A DNA stretch of 64,000 bases. It comes from Siccirubricoccus sp. G192. GTDB lineage: Bacteria; Pseudomonadota; Alphaproteobacteria; Acetobacterales; Acetobacteraceae. The stretch is taken from the NCBI RefSeq assembly GCF_019084075.1, contig NZ_JAHREN010000001.1:5296501-5360500 (forward strand), in the 5' to 3' direction. Within the stretch, counting starts at the first letter, position 1, and each line of letters opens with the position of its first letter. Below, in pieces: positions 47,590 through 57,107 of the stretch. A model generated the notes under the pieces. It saw only the letters and a list, made by a program, of their open reading frames with translations. It did not search any database and was not told where the DNA came from. The position numbers and the translations under genes are program-made.

Positions 47590-49128
47590 TCAAATGAGCA
47601 ATTCGATCAGGAACGGTCCCGGCCGTGCGAAGGACTGCGCCATGAGATCGGCGCATTGGTCCAGCGTCTCCGCCTTCGCCGCCTCCACCCCCATGCCATT
47701 CGCCAGCCGCACCCAGTCGAGGTCGGGGTTGCCGAGGTCCAGCATGTCCATCGCCGTCCGCCCCGGATTGGCCCCGACATTGCGGTATTCGCCGAGCAGG
47801 ATCTGGTACTTGCGGTTGGAGAGCAGAACGGTCGTAACCGGCAGGCGTTCCCGCGCCTGGGTCCAGAGCGCCTGCACCGTATACATGGCGCTGCCATCCG
47901 CTTGCAGGGCGATCACCCGGCGCCCATCCACGGCAAGTGCCGCGCCGGTGGCGGCGGCGGGGCCATAGCCGATGGCGCCGCCGCAATTCTGCAGCCAGTC
48001 ATGCGCCGGGGCGGCATTGGTATGCGGGAAGAAGCCGCGGCCATAGGTGACGGCCTCATCCACCACCACCGCGCCTTCCGGCATCAGCGCGGCGACGGTC
48101 TGCGCCAGGCCCTCCGGCGAAAGGGCGCCGCGCCCGGCCTCGGGGCGCGGGCCGGGATCGGGGATGGCCGCCTTCGGCGCGCCCAACTCATCGGCCAGGG
48201 CGGCCAGCGCCGCCTCGGCATCCTGGTCGAGCCGGGTCAGCACATGCACCTCGGCGCCGGCGGGGTAGAGGATGCTCGGCTTGCCGGGATAGCCGAAGAA
48301 GCCGACCGGCGCCTTGGCATTCACCAGGACCAGGTGCTCCACCCATTTCAGCGCCTCGGTCGCCTGCTCCACCACATAGGGCACGCGGTCCAGCGGCAGC
48401 CGGCCGCGGCCGCGCTGGACGCGGGCGCTGGAGCCCTCGCACATCAGCTTCGCGCCGGTCGCGGCGGCGATGCGGTGGGCCTGCTGCTGCGCGCCCTCCC
48501 GCAGCGCCAGGCCGCCCAGCAGCAGCAGCACGTTGCGCTTGCCGCGCAGCACCTGCGCCACCTGGCGCACCGCATGCGGGTCGGCCTCCGGCACCGCCGG
48601 CACCGGCAGCGCCTTGGCCACCACGCCGCCCTCGTTCCAGGAACTGTCGGAGGGCAGGATCAGGGTCGCCACCTGGCCCGGCGAGGTCCGCGCCGCCTGC
48701 ACCGCCACCGCGGCATCGGCGCCCACATCCTCGGCGCGGGTGGAGGTGCGGACGAAGGCGGAGACGCCCTGCGCCCAGCCCGTGGTATCCGCGGTCAGCG
48801 GCGCGTCGAAGGGCCGGTGGTAGACCGCCTGGTCGCCCACGATATTGACGATGCCGCTGCGGGCGCGGCGGGCATTGTGCAGGTTGGCCAGGCCATTGGC
48901 GAGGCCGGGGCCGCAATGCAGCAGGGTGCAGGCGGGCTTCTCCGCCATGCGCCAATAGCCGTCCGCGGCGCCGGTGACGACATTCTCCTGCAGGCCGAGG
49001 ATGCAGCGCATGCCCGGGATGCGGTCGAGCGCGGCCACGAAATGCATCTCGCTGGTGCCGGGGTTGGAGAAGCAGACGTCGACGCCGCTCCCGAGCAGCG
49101 TATGGACCAGGCTTTCGGCTCCGTTCAC
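47590..49128 (-). CDS. ThDP-dependent enzyme of the acetolactate synthase/benzoylformate decarboxylase family
   Basis: 512 residues. GTG at 49128 is chosen because GGAAGGAA lies just upstream; the longer ATG at 49230 lies in GC-rich leader. N-terminal Pyr domain with the catalytic Glu in LGLQENVVTGAADGYWRMAE, central domain, and the PP domain with the ThDP/Mg site ALQADGSAMYTVQALWTQAR ending NRKY. Database entries of this type are usually labelled acetolactate synthase large subunit, but the separate small subunit and FAD-binding features are absent, so decarboxylation of a 2-oxo acid is more likely. Confidence 0.83.
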   Translation of the reverse strand: MNGAESLVHTLLGSGVDVCFSNPGTSEMHFVAALDRIPGMRCILGLQENVVTGAADGYWRMAEKPACTLLHCGPGLANGLANLHNARRARSGIVNIVGDQAVYHRPFDAPLTADTTGWAQGVSAFVRTSTRAEDVGADAAVAVQAARTSPGQVATLILPSDSSWNEGGVVAKALPVPAVPEADPHAVRQVAQVLRGKRNVLLLLGGLALREGAQQQAHRIAAATGAKLMCEGSSARVQRGRGRLPLDRVPYVVEQATEALKWVEHLVLVNAKAPVGFFGYPGKPSILYPAGAEVHVLTRLDQDAEAALAALADELGAPKAAIPDPGPRPEAGRGALSPEGLAQTVAALMPEGAVVVDEAVTYGRGFFPHTNAAPAHDWLQNCGGAIGYGPAAATGAALAVDGRRVIALQADGSAMYTVQALWTQARERLPVTTVLLSNRKYQILLGEYRNVGANPGRTAMDMLDLGNPDLDWVRLANGMGVEAAKAETLDQCADLMAQSFARPGPFLIELLI

Positions 49129-49255
49129 GGCGTTTCCTTCCCTCTGAAATTCCGGGCCGCAAAGTGCGCGGCCCGGGCCGGCGCTGCAAGATGGCAAGAT
49201 CGATGCGCGCACGGGATGGTGGCGCGGCATGGCCGGCCCGGTCTAGTTTCGATGC

Positions 49256-49705
49256 ATGGGCAAGACGATCCTTCTCGGTTTCCTCGCCGGCTTCCTGGCG
49301 GTGCTGGTCTTCCACCAGGGCACGGTCTTCCTGCTCCACCACTGGGGGAATGCGGTCCCGGCGGTGGTGCGGGTGCTGGGCCGGACGGCCGGCCCGGCCT
49401 TCAGCATGGCGGGGGTGCCGCCCTTCGGCGTGCCGCGAGTGATCTCGCTGGCCTTCTGGGGCGGCGTCTGGGGCATCCTGCTGGCCGGGCTGATCCGCCG
49501 CAGGCCATGGTCGGACCTGCTGATCGGCTTCCTCTTCGGCGCCGTCGCCGCCACGCTGGTGGGCTTCACCCTGGTCGCCCGGCTGCGGGGCGTGCCGGTC
49601 TTCGCCGGAGGCAACCTCCAGGCCTGGCTGCGGGCCGGGCTGCTGAACGGCGCCTGGGGCTGGGGCACCGCGCTTCTGCTGCGGCCCCTGCTGCGCCTGC
49701 GCTGA
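49256..49705 (+). CDS. Small membrane protein of unknown function
   Basis: 149 residues with about four predicted transmembrane segments (ILLGFLAGFLAVLVF, VISLAFWGGVWGILLAGLI, LLIGFLFGAVAATLVGFTLV, AGLLNGAWGWGTALLLRPLL). A His at FHQGTVFLLHHWG lies near the first helix. I do not recognise the family with certainty. It is divergent from the ThDP enzyme gene and 97 bp upstream of the binding-protein gene. Confidence 0.65.
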   Translation: MGKTILLGFLAGFLAVLVFHQGTVFLLHHWGNAVPAVVRVLGRTAGPAFSMAGVPPFGVPRVISLAFWGGVWGILLAGLIRRRPWSDLLIGFLFGAVAATLVGFTLVARLRGVPVFAGGNLQAWLRAGLLNGAWGWGTALLLRPLLRLR

Positions 49706-49802
49706 GCTGCCCGCCGGCGGCATTTGCGCCGGGCTGGCACCGTGCCAGTTTGTCGCGGGGCACCGGCCGCAGGCGCCCCGTTCAGGAATGGAGGGGACCG
49801 GG

Positions 49803-50840
49803 ATGCCGGCTCAACGCTTCACCGTATCGCGCCGTGCGGCGCTCGGCCTGCTCGGCGCCGGGGCGCCGCTGCTGGTGGCGGCGCCAGGGCCGGTGCGGGC
49901 GCAGCCGCGGCTCGACCGCCTCAGCTTCGTCACCAATTGGCGCGCCCAGGCCGAGCATGGCGGCTTCTACCAGGCGCAGGCCGCCGGCCTCTATCGCGCC
50001 GCCGGGCTGGAGGTGGAGCTGCGGGCCGGCGGGCCGCAGATCAACCCGGCGCAATTGCTGATCGGCGGCCGGGTGGACATGTCCATGGGCAATGGGCTGG
50101 CGGCGCTGAATTTCGTGCGCGAGGGCATCCCCTTCCTCTGCATCGGCGCGATCTTCCAGAAGGACATGCAGGTGCTGATCGCGCATCCCGGCACCGGCTT
50201 CACCCGGTTCGAGGCGCTGCGTGGCCGGACGCTGCTGGTCGGCGCCGAGGCGCGCGTTACCTGGTGGCCGTACCTGCGCGAGAAATACGGGCTGCGGGAC
50301 GAGCAGGTGCGGCCCTATACCTTCAACCTGCAACCCTTCCTGGCCGACCGCATGCTGGTGCAGCAGGGCTACCTCGGCAGCGAGCCCTTTTCCCTCCGCC
50401 AGGCCGGCGTGACCCCGGACACGCTGCTGATCCATGACGCCGGCTTCGAGAATTACGGCACGACCATCAATATCGGCGCGAAGACCCTGGCCGAGCGGCG
50501 CGAGGTGATCGGCCGCTTCATCGACGCCACCATGCAGGGCTGGGACCAGTACCTGAAGGGCCCGGCCGGCGGCTTCGACACCGGCGGGGCCAATGCGCTG
50601 ATCCGCGCCCAGAACCCCGAGATGGGCGAGGATGTCATCGCCTTCGGCACCCGCATGATGAACGAGGCCGGCATCGTGCGCTCCGGCGATGCCGCGACAC
50701 TCGGCATCGGCGCCATGACCGAGGCGCGCTGGCAAAGCTTCCACGCCGCCGTCGCTGCGGTGGGGGTGCTGCCGCGGGAGCTTGATTGGCGGAAGGCATT
50801 CGACCTCGGCCTGGTGAACAAGGGGATCGGCCGGGTTTGA
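49803..50840 (+). CDS. NMT1/THI5-like ABC transporter substrate-binding protein
   Basis: 345 residues from ATG 49803, which has GGAGGGG upstream. A twin-arginine-like signal (SRRAALGLLGAGAPLLVAAP) is followed by the THI5-like fold: LSFVTNWRAQAEHGGFYQAQ, GLEVELRAGGPQINPAQLLI, and a region rich in aromatic residues (VTWWPYLREKYGL). Such proteins bind thiamine precursors, pyrimidines or sulfonates. Its ATPase and permease partners probably are the genes at 54226-55790, now separated by the restriction-modification cassette. Confidence 0.87.
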   Translation: MPAQRFTVSRRAALGLLGAGAPLLVAAPGPVRAQPRLDRLSFVTNWRAQAEHGGFYQAQAAGLYRAAGLEVELRAGGPQINPAQLLIGGRVDMSMGNGLAALNFVREGIPFLCIGAIFQKDMQVLIAHPGTGFTRFEALRGRTLLVGAEARVTWWPYLREKYGLRDEQVRPYTFNLQPFLADRMLVQQGYLGSEPFSLRQAGVTPDTLLIHDAGFENYGTTINIGAKTLAERREVIGRFIDATMQGWDQYLKGPAGGFDTGGANALIRAQNPEMGEDVIAFGTRMMNEAGIVRSGDAATLGIGAMTEARWQSFHAAVAAVGVLPRELDWRKAFDLGLVNKGIGRV

Positions 50841-50883
50841 GGAATTTTGGGTTTGAGGAGTTGAGGCTCGCTTGCGGCGGGGC

Positions 50884-50907
50884 GCGCGGCTGCCCGGCCA
50901 GCCGCGC
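50884..50907 (+). terminator. Hairpin terminator after the binding-protein gene
   Basis: GCGCGGCTG (50884-50892) and CAGCCGCGC (50899-50907) form a perfect 9-bp stem with a 6-base loop. A T-rich stretch (atttttaggttttt) begins about 22 bases later. It lies 44 bp after the stop of the binding-protein gene and so would end that transcript before the restriction-modification cassette. Confidence 0.6.
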
Positions 50908-50988
50908 TTCCCGGCCGTTCCGGCTTTACATTTTTAGGTTTTTATGCCTAAATCCTGCCTCGGCCATTCCAGCCGGACGAGGCGGCGC

Positions 50989-51141
50989 ATGATCATCAAG
51001 GTATCCCCGCAGGGCCAGGTCACCATCCCCAGGGCGCTGCGGGCGCGGCTTGGCGATGTCCGGCGCATGGAAGCGCGGATCGAGCGGGAGGCGCTGGTAC
51101 TGCGGCCGATCCTAGCGGACAACCCGGCGGCGGGCGATTGA
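50989..51141 (+). CDS. AbrB/MazE-type small DNA-binding protein
   Basis: 50 residues from ATG 50989. The swapped-hairpin AbrB signature is clear: IIKVSPQGQVTIPRALRARL followed by EREALVLRPI. Proteins like this are antitoxins or transition regulators. A palindrome TTTAGG-N8-CCTAAA (50933-50952) just upstream could be its operator. It heads a short module before the restriction-modification genes; no toxin of known family is adjacent. Confidence 0.7.
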   Translation: MIIKVSPQGQVTIPRALRARLGDVRRMEARIEREALVLRPILADNPAAGD

Positions 51142-51242
51142 AATGGGGTGCCGAGGGCGTCACCGCGGAGGTGCTGTGGCAGGCGATCCGCATCCTCGAC
51201 GCGAGGCGGGCCAAGAAGGCGGAGGGGAAGACGGGGAGTTGA
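51138..51242 (+). CDS. Very short ORF coupled to the AbrB-like gene
   Basis: 34 residues, starting at a TTG that overlaps the AbrB-like gene stop (TTGA). The product starts LKWGAEGVTAEVLWQAIRIL and ends basic (DARRAKKAEGK). It looks amphipathic and charged. The overlap suggests translational coupling, but the TTG start and small size keep it uncertain; it may be a decayed tail of a longer partner. Confidence 0.3.
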   Translation: MKWGAEGVTAEVLWQAIRILDARRAKKAEGKTGS

Positions 51243-51329
51243 CGATATTCCTATAGCATCGCGGGCAAGCGGAGGCAAGGATGGATTCGAGTAGCGGTCA
51301 TTCGGCTGTCGGTCGGCTATGCTTCCGAC

Positions 51330-53092
51330 ATGGTTCGATTCGCCCGAAATCCTGAAAATGCGGGCGCCTCGGTGGCCGCATCCCTCCGCGGCCGCGAACG
51401 CACCCTCGCCACGACGGGAAGTCACGCCTCCATCGAGGCGGCACGCGCCGTCGCGCATGCTGCCGCCCTTGGCTGGTGGCATGCGGCAGGCGAGGCACAG
51501 GGGACCGGTCACCACCCCGTCCCCACCCTGCCATCCGACCTTGCCGTCGCTGCGGTCTCTACCCTCGTTGCTGCCGATGCGCGGGCCTTCGGGCGCGACC
51601 TCGCCAGCCTACCGGTGGCGGAGGCCAATGCCGTCCTCGGCCGCCTCTACACGCAGGCCCTGCCGCCCGCGCACCGCACGGCGCACGGCATCTTCTACAC
51701 CCCGCCCGCCCTGGTCCGCCGGCTATTGGACAAGGCGGAGCGCGCGGGCCACGCGTGGCGCACAGGCCGCGCCATTGATCCCTCATGCGGCGGCGGCGCG
51801 TTTCTGGTGGAAGCCGCATCGCGCATGGTAGCTGCGCTGGCCGATGCCGATCCTGCCATCATCCTCGCCGCGCTTGCGTCCCGGCTGCGCGGATGGGACC
51901 TGGACCCCTTCCGCATGGTTGGCAAACCTGTCGGTCGAGGTGGTCGCACTGCCCCTTGTTGCGGCCAGCGGTCGGCGCCTCGGCGTGGTGACGGAGGCAC
52001 GCGACGCCTTCACGGGATTCGAGGACGCAGCCGGGCAATATGATCTCGTGATGGGCAACCCACCCTTCGGCAAGGTGAAGGACACGGCGGTCATCCGCGC
52101 CCGCTTCGCGCGCAGCCTGCACGGGCATCCGAACCTCTACGGGCTATTCACCGACCTCGCGGTGCATCTCGCCAAGCCGGCGGGGGGGCGTGGTGGCTTA
52201 CCTGACGCCCGCCAGCTTCCTCGCCGGGCATTATTTCAAGGCACTGCGCCGGCTGCTGCATGAGCACGCCCCACCCGTCACCCTCGATCTCGTCGAGAGC
52301 CGCAAGGATGTGTTCGCGGAGGTGTTGCAGGAGGTGGCGCTCTCCACATTCCGGCGTGGGCGCACCGGGCGGAGCGCCGAATGCGCCGTGGTGATCGCCG
52401 AGCGCGACGGGCTGGCGGTGCAGCCCACCGGAAGACTGGTTCTACCAGAAGACCCGGAAGCCCCCTGGATGCTGCCGCGAAGCGCCGAGGATGCTGCCTT
52501 TGTCGAGCGCATGCGGCAGATGCCCGCACGGCTGGCCGACTGGGGCTATGCGGTGTCCACCGGGCCACTGGTATGGAACCGGCACAGGCCGCGCCTGCAT
52601 GACAAGCCGGGGCCAGGCCGCGTGCCGGTGGTCTGGGCCGAGGCCGTAACCCAGGACGGCCGCTTCGTCCTCAAGGCGACGAAGCGCAACCACGCGCCCT
52701 GGTTCGAGCCAAGAGGCGAGCGCGACCCGAATCTCGTCTCCCGGCCCTGCGTGCTGGTGCAGCGGACCACCGCGAAGGAACAGCACCGCCGCCTGATCTG
52801 TGCCGAGATGCCGGCCGAGGTGATCGCTCGTCACGGCAAGGTGACGGTCGAGAACCACCTAAACATGATCCGTCCCATCGCAGCCGAGCCGGAATTGCCA
52901 GTGGCAGCGGTCGCCGCCTTCCTCGGCACCGCGACTGCGGATCGGGTCCTCCGCTGCATCAACGCCTCTGTTGCGGTGAGCGCGTCGGAACTGGAGGCCA
53001 TGCCGCTGCCCGCGGCCGAGAGGATTGTCGCGGCGCTGGCCGAGGCAGACCTGGAAGCGGCCGTACGGCGCCTCTACGGCCTTCCGGAATGA
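51330..53092 (+). CDS. Type II restriction-modification DNA methyltransferase (N6-adenine, two frameshifts)
   Basis: About 586 residues across three frames. Motif I is IDPSCGGGAFLVEAASRMVA (SAM binding), the catalytic motif IV is VMGNPPFGKVKD, diagnostic of N6-adenine methylases of the Eco57I/PstI kind; a substrate-recognition domain follows (LVWNRHRPRLHDKPG, HAPWFEPRGERDPNL). Frameshifts fall near 51915 (LDPFRM to AWLANLSVEV) and at the seven-G run 52182-52188. It overlaps the endonuclease gene by 4 bp, typical of a modification-restriction pair. If the shifts are real, the host DNA would lose protection, which fits the endonuclease also being broken. Confidence 0.82.
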
Positions 53093-54183
53093 GCCTGCCG
53101 CCGCTGATCCCATGGCAGCAAATGCGCGAGCGGCTGTTGGTGATCTTCCCCGAAGGCATGCCAGACCGCGGCTATCTCGTGCGCGAGGCCACCGCGAAGA
53201 CAGTCTTCACCGCTCTCTATGTCGGTGCCATCGCGGGCGCGGATCGCTGGATCGCACCTCGGCATGTGGTCCGCATGAGCGACGCGCAGGCGGCGCAGGA
53301 GGGCGAGGCCGAGCGCACCGCCTACCACGCGGCCATGAGCGCAGCGAAGGCGCCGTCTCCAGAGGGCCGATGGTATGCGGAGAACACGCGCGAGCCGTTG
53401 CGGGATGAGGTGATCCGTCAGGGCCTGGTGCCGGTCAATGCCGTGGTGGAGCGAGCGGGGCTGGCGACCACGTCACCTCTTAGCCGCTACGCCCTGCAGG
53501 CCAATTTCGCGGCGCTGTTCCGGCCCGGCCTGGACGCCGCGCAGCTTGAAGCCGAAGCGGCATCATGGCGGCAACGGAACCTTTCTCCCGCCGCCCGCGC
53601 CCGTGCTGCCCTGATGCGGGCCAGCGCCAGCACGGCGAGCGCCAATATCGCGGTGCAATGCCCTGGTGGTTCCTCCATCATCCTGCCTCCCGGCCCGAGC
53701 CCGACCATCACCAAGGCCGTCATTGAGGTTTTCGCCCCGGCCTTCCTCGGCAACCCGCGCGTTGCCTGAGTGAGCGACAGCGCCAGCAAGCAGCCCTTCC
53801 GCGACGCGCCGCTGGAACGCGCCCTCGGCATCACCCTCGATGCCGCCACGCTGCTGCCCGATGTGGTGCTGGTGGACCTCGATCCGCCGGGACGGCCGGG
53901 CGAGGTTCTATTGGTCTTCGTTGAGGTGGTGGCTTCTGATGGGCCGGTCACGGAACAGCGGCAACGCGCGCTGCTGGACCTGATCGCCGCCAGCCCGCGC
54001 CGCTACCGGCCCGAGGATGCCGCCTTCGTCACCGCTTATATGGACCGTGGCGGCGATCCCGCGCGCCGCACCCTGCCGGCGTTGGCCTGGCGGTCCTTCG
54101 CCTGGTTCGTCTCCGAACCCGACAGGCTGCTGCAACTGCATGACGGGACCACTGCGGCAAAGCGCCTCGCCGCGCTCCTGTAA
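53089..54183 (+). pseudogene. BsuBI/PstI-family type II restriction endonuclease, split by in-frame TGA
   Basis: The N-terminal helical domain (IPWQQMRERLLVIFPEGMPD; AIAGADRWIAPRHVVRMSD) and the C-terminal nuclease domain (VVLVDLDPPGRPGEVLLVFV, AFVTAYMDRGGDPA, PALAWRSFAWFVSEPDRLL) are in the same frame. They are separated by a single TGA at 53767-53769, followed at once by GTG. In family members this position is a Trp (pattern V-L-W-I-S-E-S), so TGG to TGA is the simplest explanation. Joined length about 364 codons. The nuclease core appears intact after the stop, so readthrough or re-initiation at the GTG could in principle yield a C-terminal part. PstI-family enzymes cut CTGCAG; specificity here is an inference. 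Confidence 0.82.
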
Positions 54184-54225
54184 CCCCTTGCCCCCTTCAC
54201 CGCGCCGCACCCATTCTGGCGGCGC

Positions 54226-55005
54226 ATGAGTAACCTCCCCCCACCCGCGCCGCGCGAATACCTCGCCACCCTCGCCGGCCTCGGCAAGCGCTTCCCGAAC
54301 GGCACCCAGGCCCTCGCCGGCGTCGATCTCCGCATCGCCGCGGGCGAGTTCCTCGCCGTCCTTGGCCCCTCCGGTTGCGGCAAGTCCACCCTGCTGCGGC
54401 TGCTGGCCGGGCTCACCGAACCCTCGGAGGGGCGCCTCACCCTCGCCGCCGGCACGGCGCCGCGGCGGGATATCGGCTTCGTCTTCCAGGACCCGACCCT
54501 GATGCCCTGGGCGACGGCACTGGCCAATGTGCGGCTGCCGCTCCGCCTGCACGGCCTGCCGCGGGCGGAGGGCGAGGCGCGGGCGGCGGCGGCGCTGGCC
54601 GCGGTAGGGCTCACGGGCTTCGAGCGGGCCCGGCCGCGCGAGCTTTCGGGCGGCATGCGGATGCGCGTCTCCATCGCCCGCGCCCTGGTGACGCGGCCCT
54701 CGCTGCTGCTGATGGACGAGCCCTTCGCCGCGCTCGACGAGCTCACCCGCCACCGGCTGAACGACGACCTGCTGGCATTATGGGCCGGCAGCGGCATGAC
54801 GGTGGTCTTCGTGACGCATTCGGTCTTCGAGAGCGTCTATCTCTCCTCCCGCGTTGTCATCATGGCGGCGCGGCCGGGCCGGGTAGTGGCGGAGGTGCCG
54901 GTCACGGCGCCGGTGCCGCGCGAGCCTGGCTTCCGCACCTCCACGACCTATGCGGCGCTCTGCCGCACCGCCCTGCTGGCGCTGGAGGGGGCGGCGCGCG
55001 CATGA
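54226..55005 (+). CDS. ABC transporter ATP-binding protein (nitrate/sulfonate/THI5 type)
   Basis: 259 residues. Walker A LGPSGCGKSTLLRLLAGL, Q-loop VFQDPTLMPWATALANVRLP, signature ELSGGMRMRVSIARAL, Walker B LLLMDEPFAALDELTRH and switch His in VVFVTHSVFESVYLSSRVV. This is the SsuB/TauB type. It overlaps the permease by 4 bp. Substrate-binding partner is probably the NMT1-like gene at 49803, upstream of the intervening cassette. Confidence 0.93.
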   Translation: MSNLPPPAPREYLATLAGLGKRFPNGTQALAGVDLRIAAGEFLAVLGPSGCGKSTLLRLLAGLTEPSEGRLTLAAGTAPRRDIGFVFQDPTLMPWATALANVRLPLRLHGLPRAEGEARAAAALAAVGLTGFERARPRELSGGMRMRVSIARALVTRPSLLLMDEPFAALDELTRHRLNDDLLALWAGSGMTVVFVTHSVFESVYLSSRVVIMAARPGRVVAEVPVTAPVPREPGFRTSTTYAALCRTALLALEGAARA

Positions 55006-55790
55006 AGCCCGAGGGCCTGTTCGGCTGGGTGGCACCTGCCCTGCTCGGGCTGCTGGTGCTCGCGACATGGGAGGGGCTCACGCGCTTCTACGCCGTACCC
55101 GCCTATGTGCTGCCGGGGCCGCTGGCGATCCTGGCTGCGCTGGTGGCGGATTGGCCGCTGCTCTCGGCCTCGCTGCTGGTGACGCTGCGGATCGCGCTGC
55201 TGGCGTTGCTGCTGGCGGTCGGGCTCGGCGGGCTGCTGGCGGTGGTCTTCGCGCAGTCGCGCTGGCTGGAGCGGGCGCTGTTCCCCTATGCGGTGGTGCT
55301 GCAGGTCACGCCCATCGTGGCGATCGCGCCGCTGATCCTGATCTGGGTGAATGATGTCACCGTCGCGCTGCTGATCTGCGCCTGGATCGTCGCCTTCTTC
55401 CCGGTGCTGTCGAATACCGTGCTGGGGCTGAACTCGGCCGACCGCAACCTGGTGGAGCTGTTCCGCCTGCATGGCGCGACGCGCTGGCAGGCGCTCTGGC
55501 TGCTGCGGCTGCCCTCGGCCCTGCCCTTCTTCCTGGCGGGGCTACGGGTGGCGGGCGGGCTGGCGCTGATCGGCGCGGTGGTGGCGGAATTCGTGGCCGG
55601 CGCCGGCGGCACCGGCTCCGGCCTCGCCTTCCGCATCCTGGAGGCCGGCTACCAGTTGAAGATCCCGCGCATGTTCGCGGCGCTGGCGCTGATCTCGGCC
55701 TGCGGGGTCGCGATCTTCGCGGTGCTGGGGCTGGTGCAGCACCTGCTGCTGCGCCGCTGGCACGAAAGCGCCCTGCGGGCGGAGGGGTAG
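55002..55790 (+). CDS. ABC transporter permease (SsuC/TauC type)
   Basis: 262 residues, about six transmembrane helices, with the EAA-type loop VELFRLHGATRWQALWLLRL contacting the ATPase. ATG 55002 overlaps the ATPase stop. BPD_transp_1 family. Completes an importer with the ATPase and, by inference, the distant NMT1 binding protein. Convergent with the DUF4189 gene downstream. Confidence 0.92.
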   Translation: MKPEGLFGWVAPALLGLLVLATWEGLTRFYAVPAYVLPGPLAILAALVADWPLLSASLLVTLRIALLALLLAVGLGGLLAVVFAQSRWLERALFPYAVVLQVTPIVAIAPLILIWVNDVTVALLICAWIVAFFPVLSNTVLGLNSADRNLVELFRLHGATRWQALWLLRLPSALPFFLAGLRVAGGLALIGAVVAEFVAGAGGTGSGLAFRILEAGYQLKIPRMFAALALISACGVAIFAVLGLVQHLLLRRWHESALRAEG

Positions 55791-55829
55791 CCCTCCGCGC
55801 CCGCCCTAGTCTGGACGTACCTGGCGGCT

Positions 55830-56325
55830 TCAGCGCTCGTTGCAGGCGCCGGCGACCAGGACGCAGATGCCGCTGCCCTGCCGGCTGCAATTCTCCAGGG
55901 CGGCCCGCTGCGCCTGCTCCCGCGTCGGGCCGGCGCCGGCGGCGGTGGCCATGATCGAGGCGGGGCCGAGGGGCCGCAGCGCGACCAGCACCTCGCGGTC
56001 CACCGCCTGCGCCACCGCGCCGCAGCGGCCGGTGAATTCCGCCACCAGGCGGCAATCCAGGCTCCGGCGGGCGCAGAGCGCCGCGGCCGCGCCCAGCGCT
56101 TCCGCCCGGTCGGCGCGGCCCACCGCCAGCCCATGCGCGGCGCCGGCGGCGTAGAGCGCGCCCCAGCCGGGCTGCGGCTGCGGCGCGGGCTGGGGGGCGA
56201 TGCGGGGGGGTCAGCATCGCCAGGCTCTGGCCTTCGTCGGGCGCGGCCGAGCCGGCCACCGGCAGCAGCAGCAGCGCAAGGGCGGCAAGGCGGCCGGCGC
56301 CACGCAGGACTCGGGGATGGGACAT
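55830..56325 (-). CDS. DUF4189-domain secreted protein (one frameshift)
   Basis: About 165 residues. A Sec signal (LAALALLLLPVAGSAAP) is followed, after a frameshift at the seven-G run 56204-56210, by WGALYAAGAAHGLAVGRADR, CRLVAEFTGRCGAVAQAVD and TREQAQRAALENCSRQGSG. Conserved Cys residues likely form disulfides. DUF4189 proteins are small secreted proteins of unknown role, sometimes inhibitors or toxins. Monocistronic; ends convergent with the permease gene. Confidence 0.78.
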
Positions 56326-56481
56326 CGCTGGCTCTCCGATGCCGGCGATGGGGGGAAGGCCGGCTGCCAGGCAGACTGGAGGCGGGCGATTTCACGGCGA
56401 TGTCGCCGCCCCTGCAAAGCCGTTTCAGCCCGGGCGGCAGGCGCGATGCGGAAGCAATACCGGGTGCCGGAACCGGCGCCC

Positions 56482-57036
56482 TCAACGCGGCGGCAGGCGC
56501 AGCACCATGCCCGGCCGGAGCGCCCCGGCATCCGCCAGGATCGGCGCATTCGCCTCCAGGATGCGGCGCGTCTCGCCGGGTCCGCCGTAATGCCGGCTTG
56601 CGATATCCGCCAGCGTCTCCCCGGGCTGCACCGTGTGCAGCAGGCTGCCGGCGGGGCCGAAGACAGTGCCGGGCTCGGGCGTGGCGCGATGCACCGCGGT
56701 CTCCGCCGCCTCGGTGCTCGCCGCCCCGGCCGGCAGCCGGGCGAAGCTGCCCAGCATGTCCAGCAGGCCCGTAGGTTTCGCCACGGTCAGCCGGTCATCC
56801 ACCTGTTCGATGCCCTGGAGGTTGCCGACCGCCAGCACCACCCGCTCCCGCGTCGAATCGTCCGGCACGCTGCCTTCGAGGGTGGCGACGCTGCCGCTGC
56901 AGCCGATGCGAAGCCCCGCCGCGGGCAGGCCAAAGCGGTCCAGCATCCCGGTTATGGCATGAGCGTTGGGCGGGCTGCCGGCGATGGCGGCGCCGGCCTC
57001 GATTGGGAAATGGTAGGTTGTCATCGGGAATTCCAT
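56482..57036 (-). CDS. BON and LysM domain protein
   Basis: About 184 residues (ATG 57036; ATG 57024 is equally possible). No signal peptide. The BON domain is at 15-80 (TLEGSVPDDSTRERVVLAVG, LQGIEQVDDRL) and the LysM domain at 125-180 (LHTVQPGETLADIASRHYGG, NAPILADAGALRPGMVLRLP). This pairing matches the Kbp/YgaU family, cytosolic proteins that bind K+ and aid envelope stress. Divergent from fdhD. Confidence 0.87.
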   Translation of the reverse strand: MEFPMTTYHFPIEAGAAIAGSPPNAHAITGMLDRFGLPAAGLRIGCSGSVATLEGSVPDDSTRERVVLAVGNLQGIEQVDDRLTVAKPTGLLDMLGSFARLPAGAASTEAAETAVHRATPEPGTVFGPAGSLLHTVQPGETLADIASRHYGGPGETRRILEANAPILADAGALRPGMVLRLPPR

Positions 57037-57107
57037 GCGCGCCCCCAGGCAACGTGCGGCGGGCCGTGCCGGTTGCGGAAAGCGCCTGGGAGCCCCACCC
57101 TTCCGCC

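Noticed and set aside
47656..50061. 801-codon plus-strand ORF opposite the ThDP enzyme
   Set aside because: Antisense to a conserved enzyme and overlapping two real plus-strand genes in other frames.
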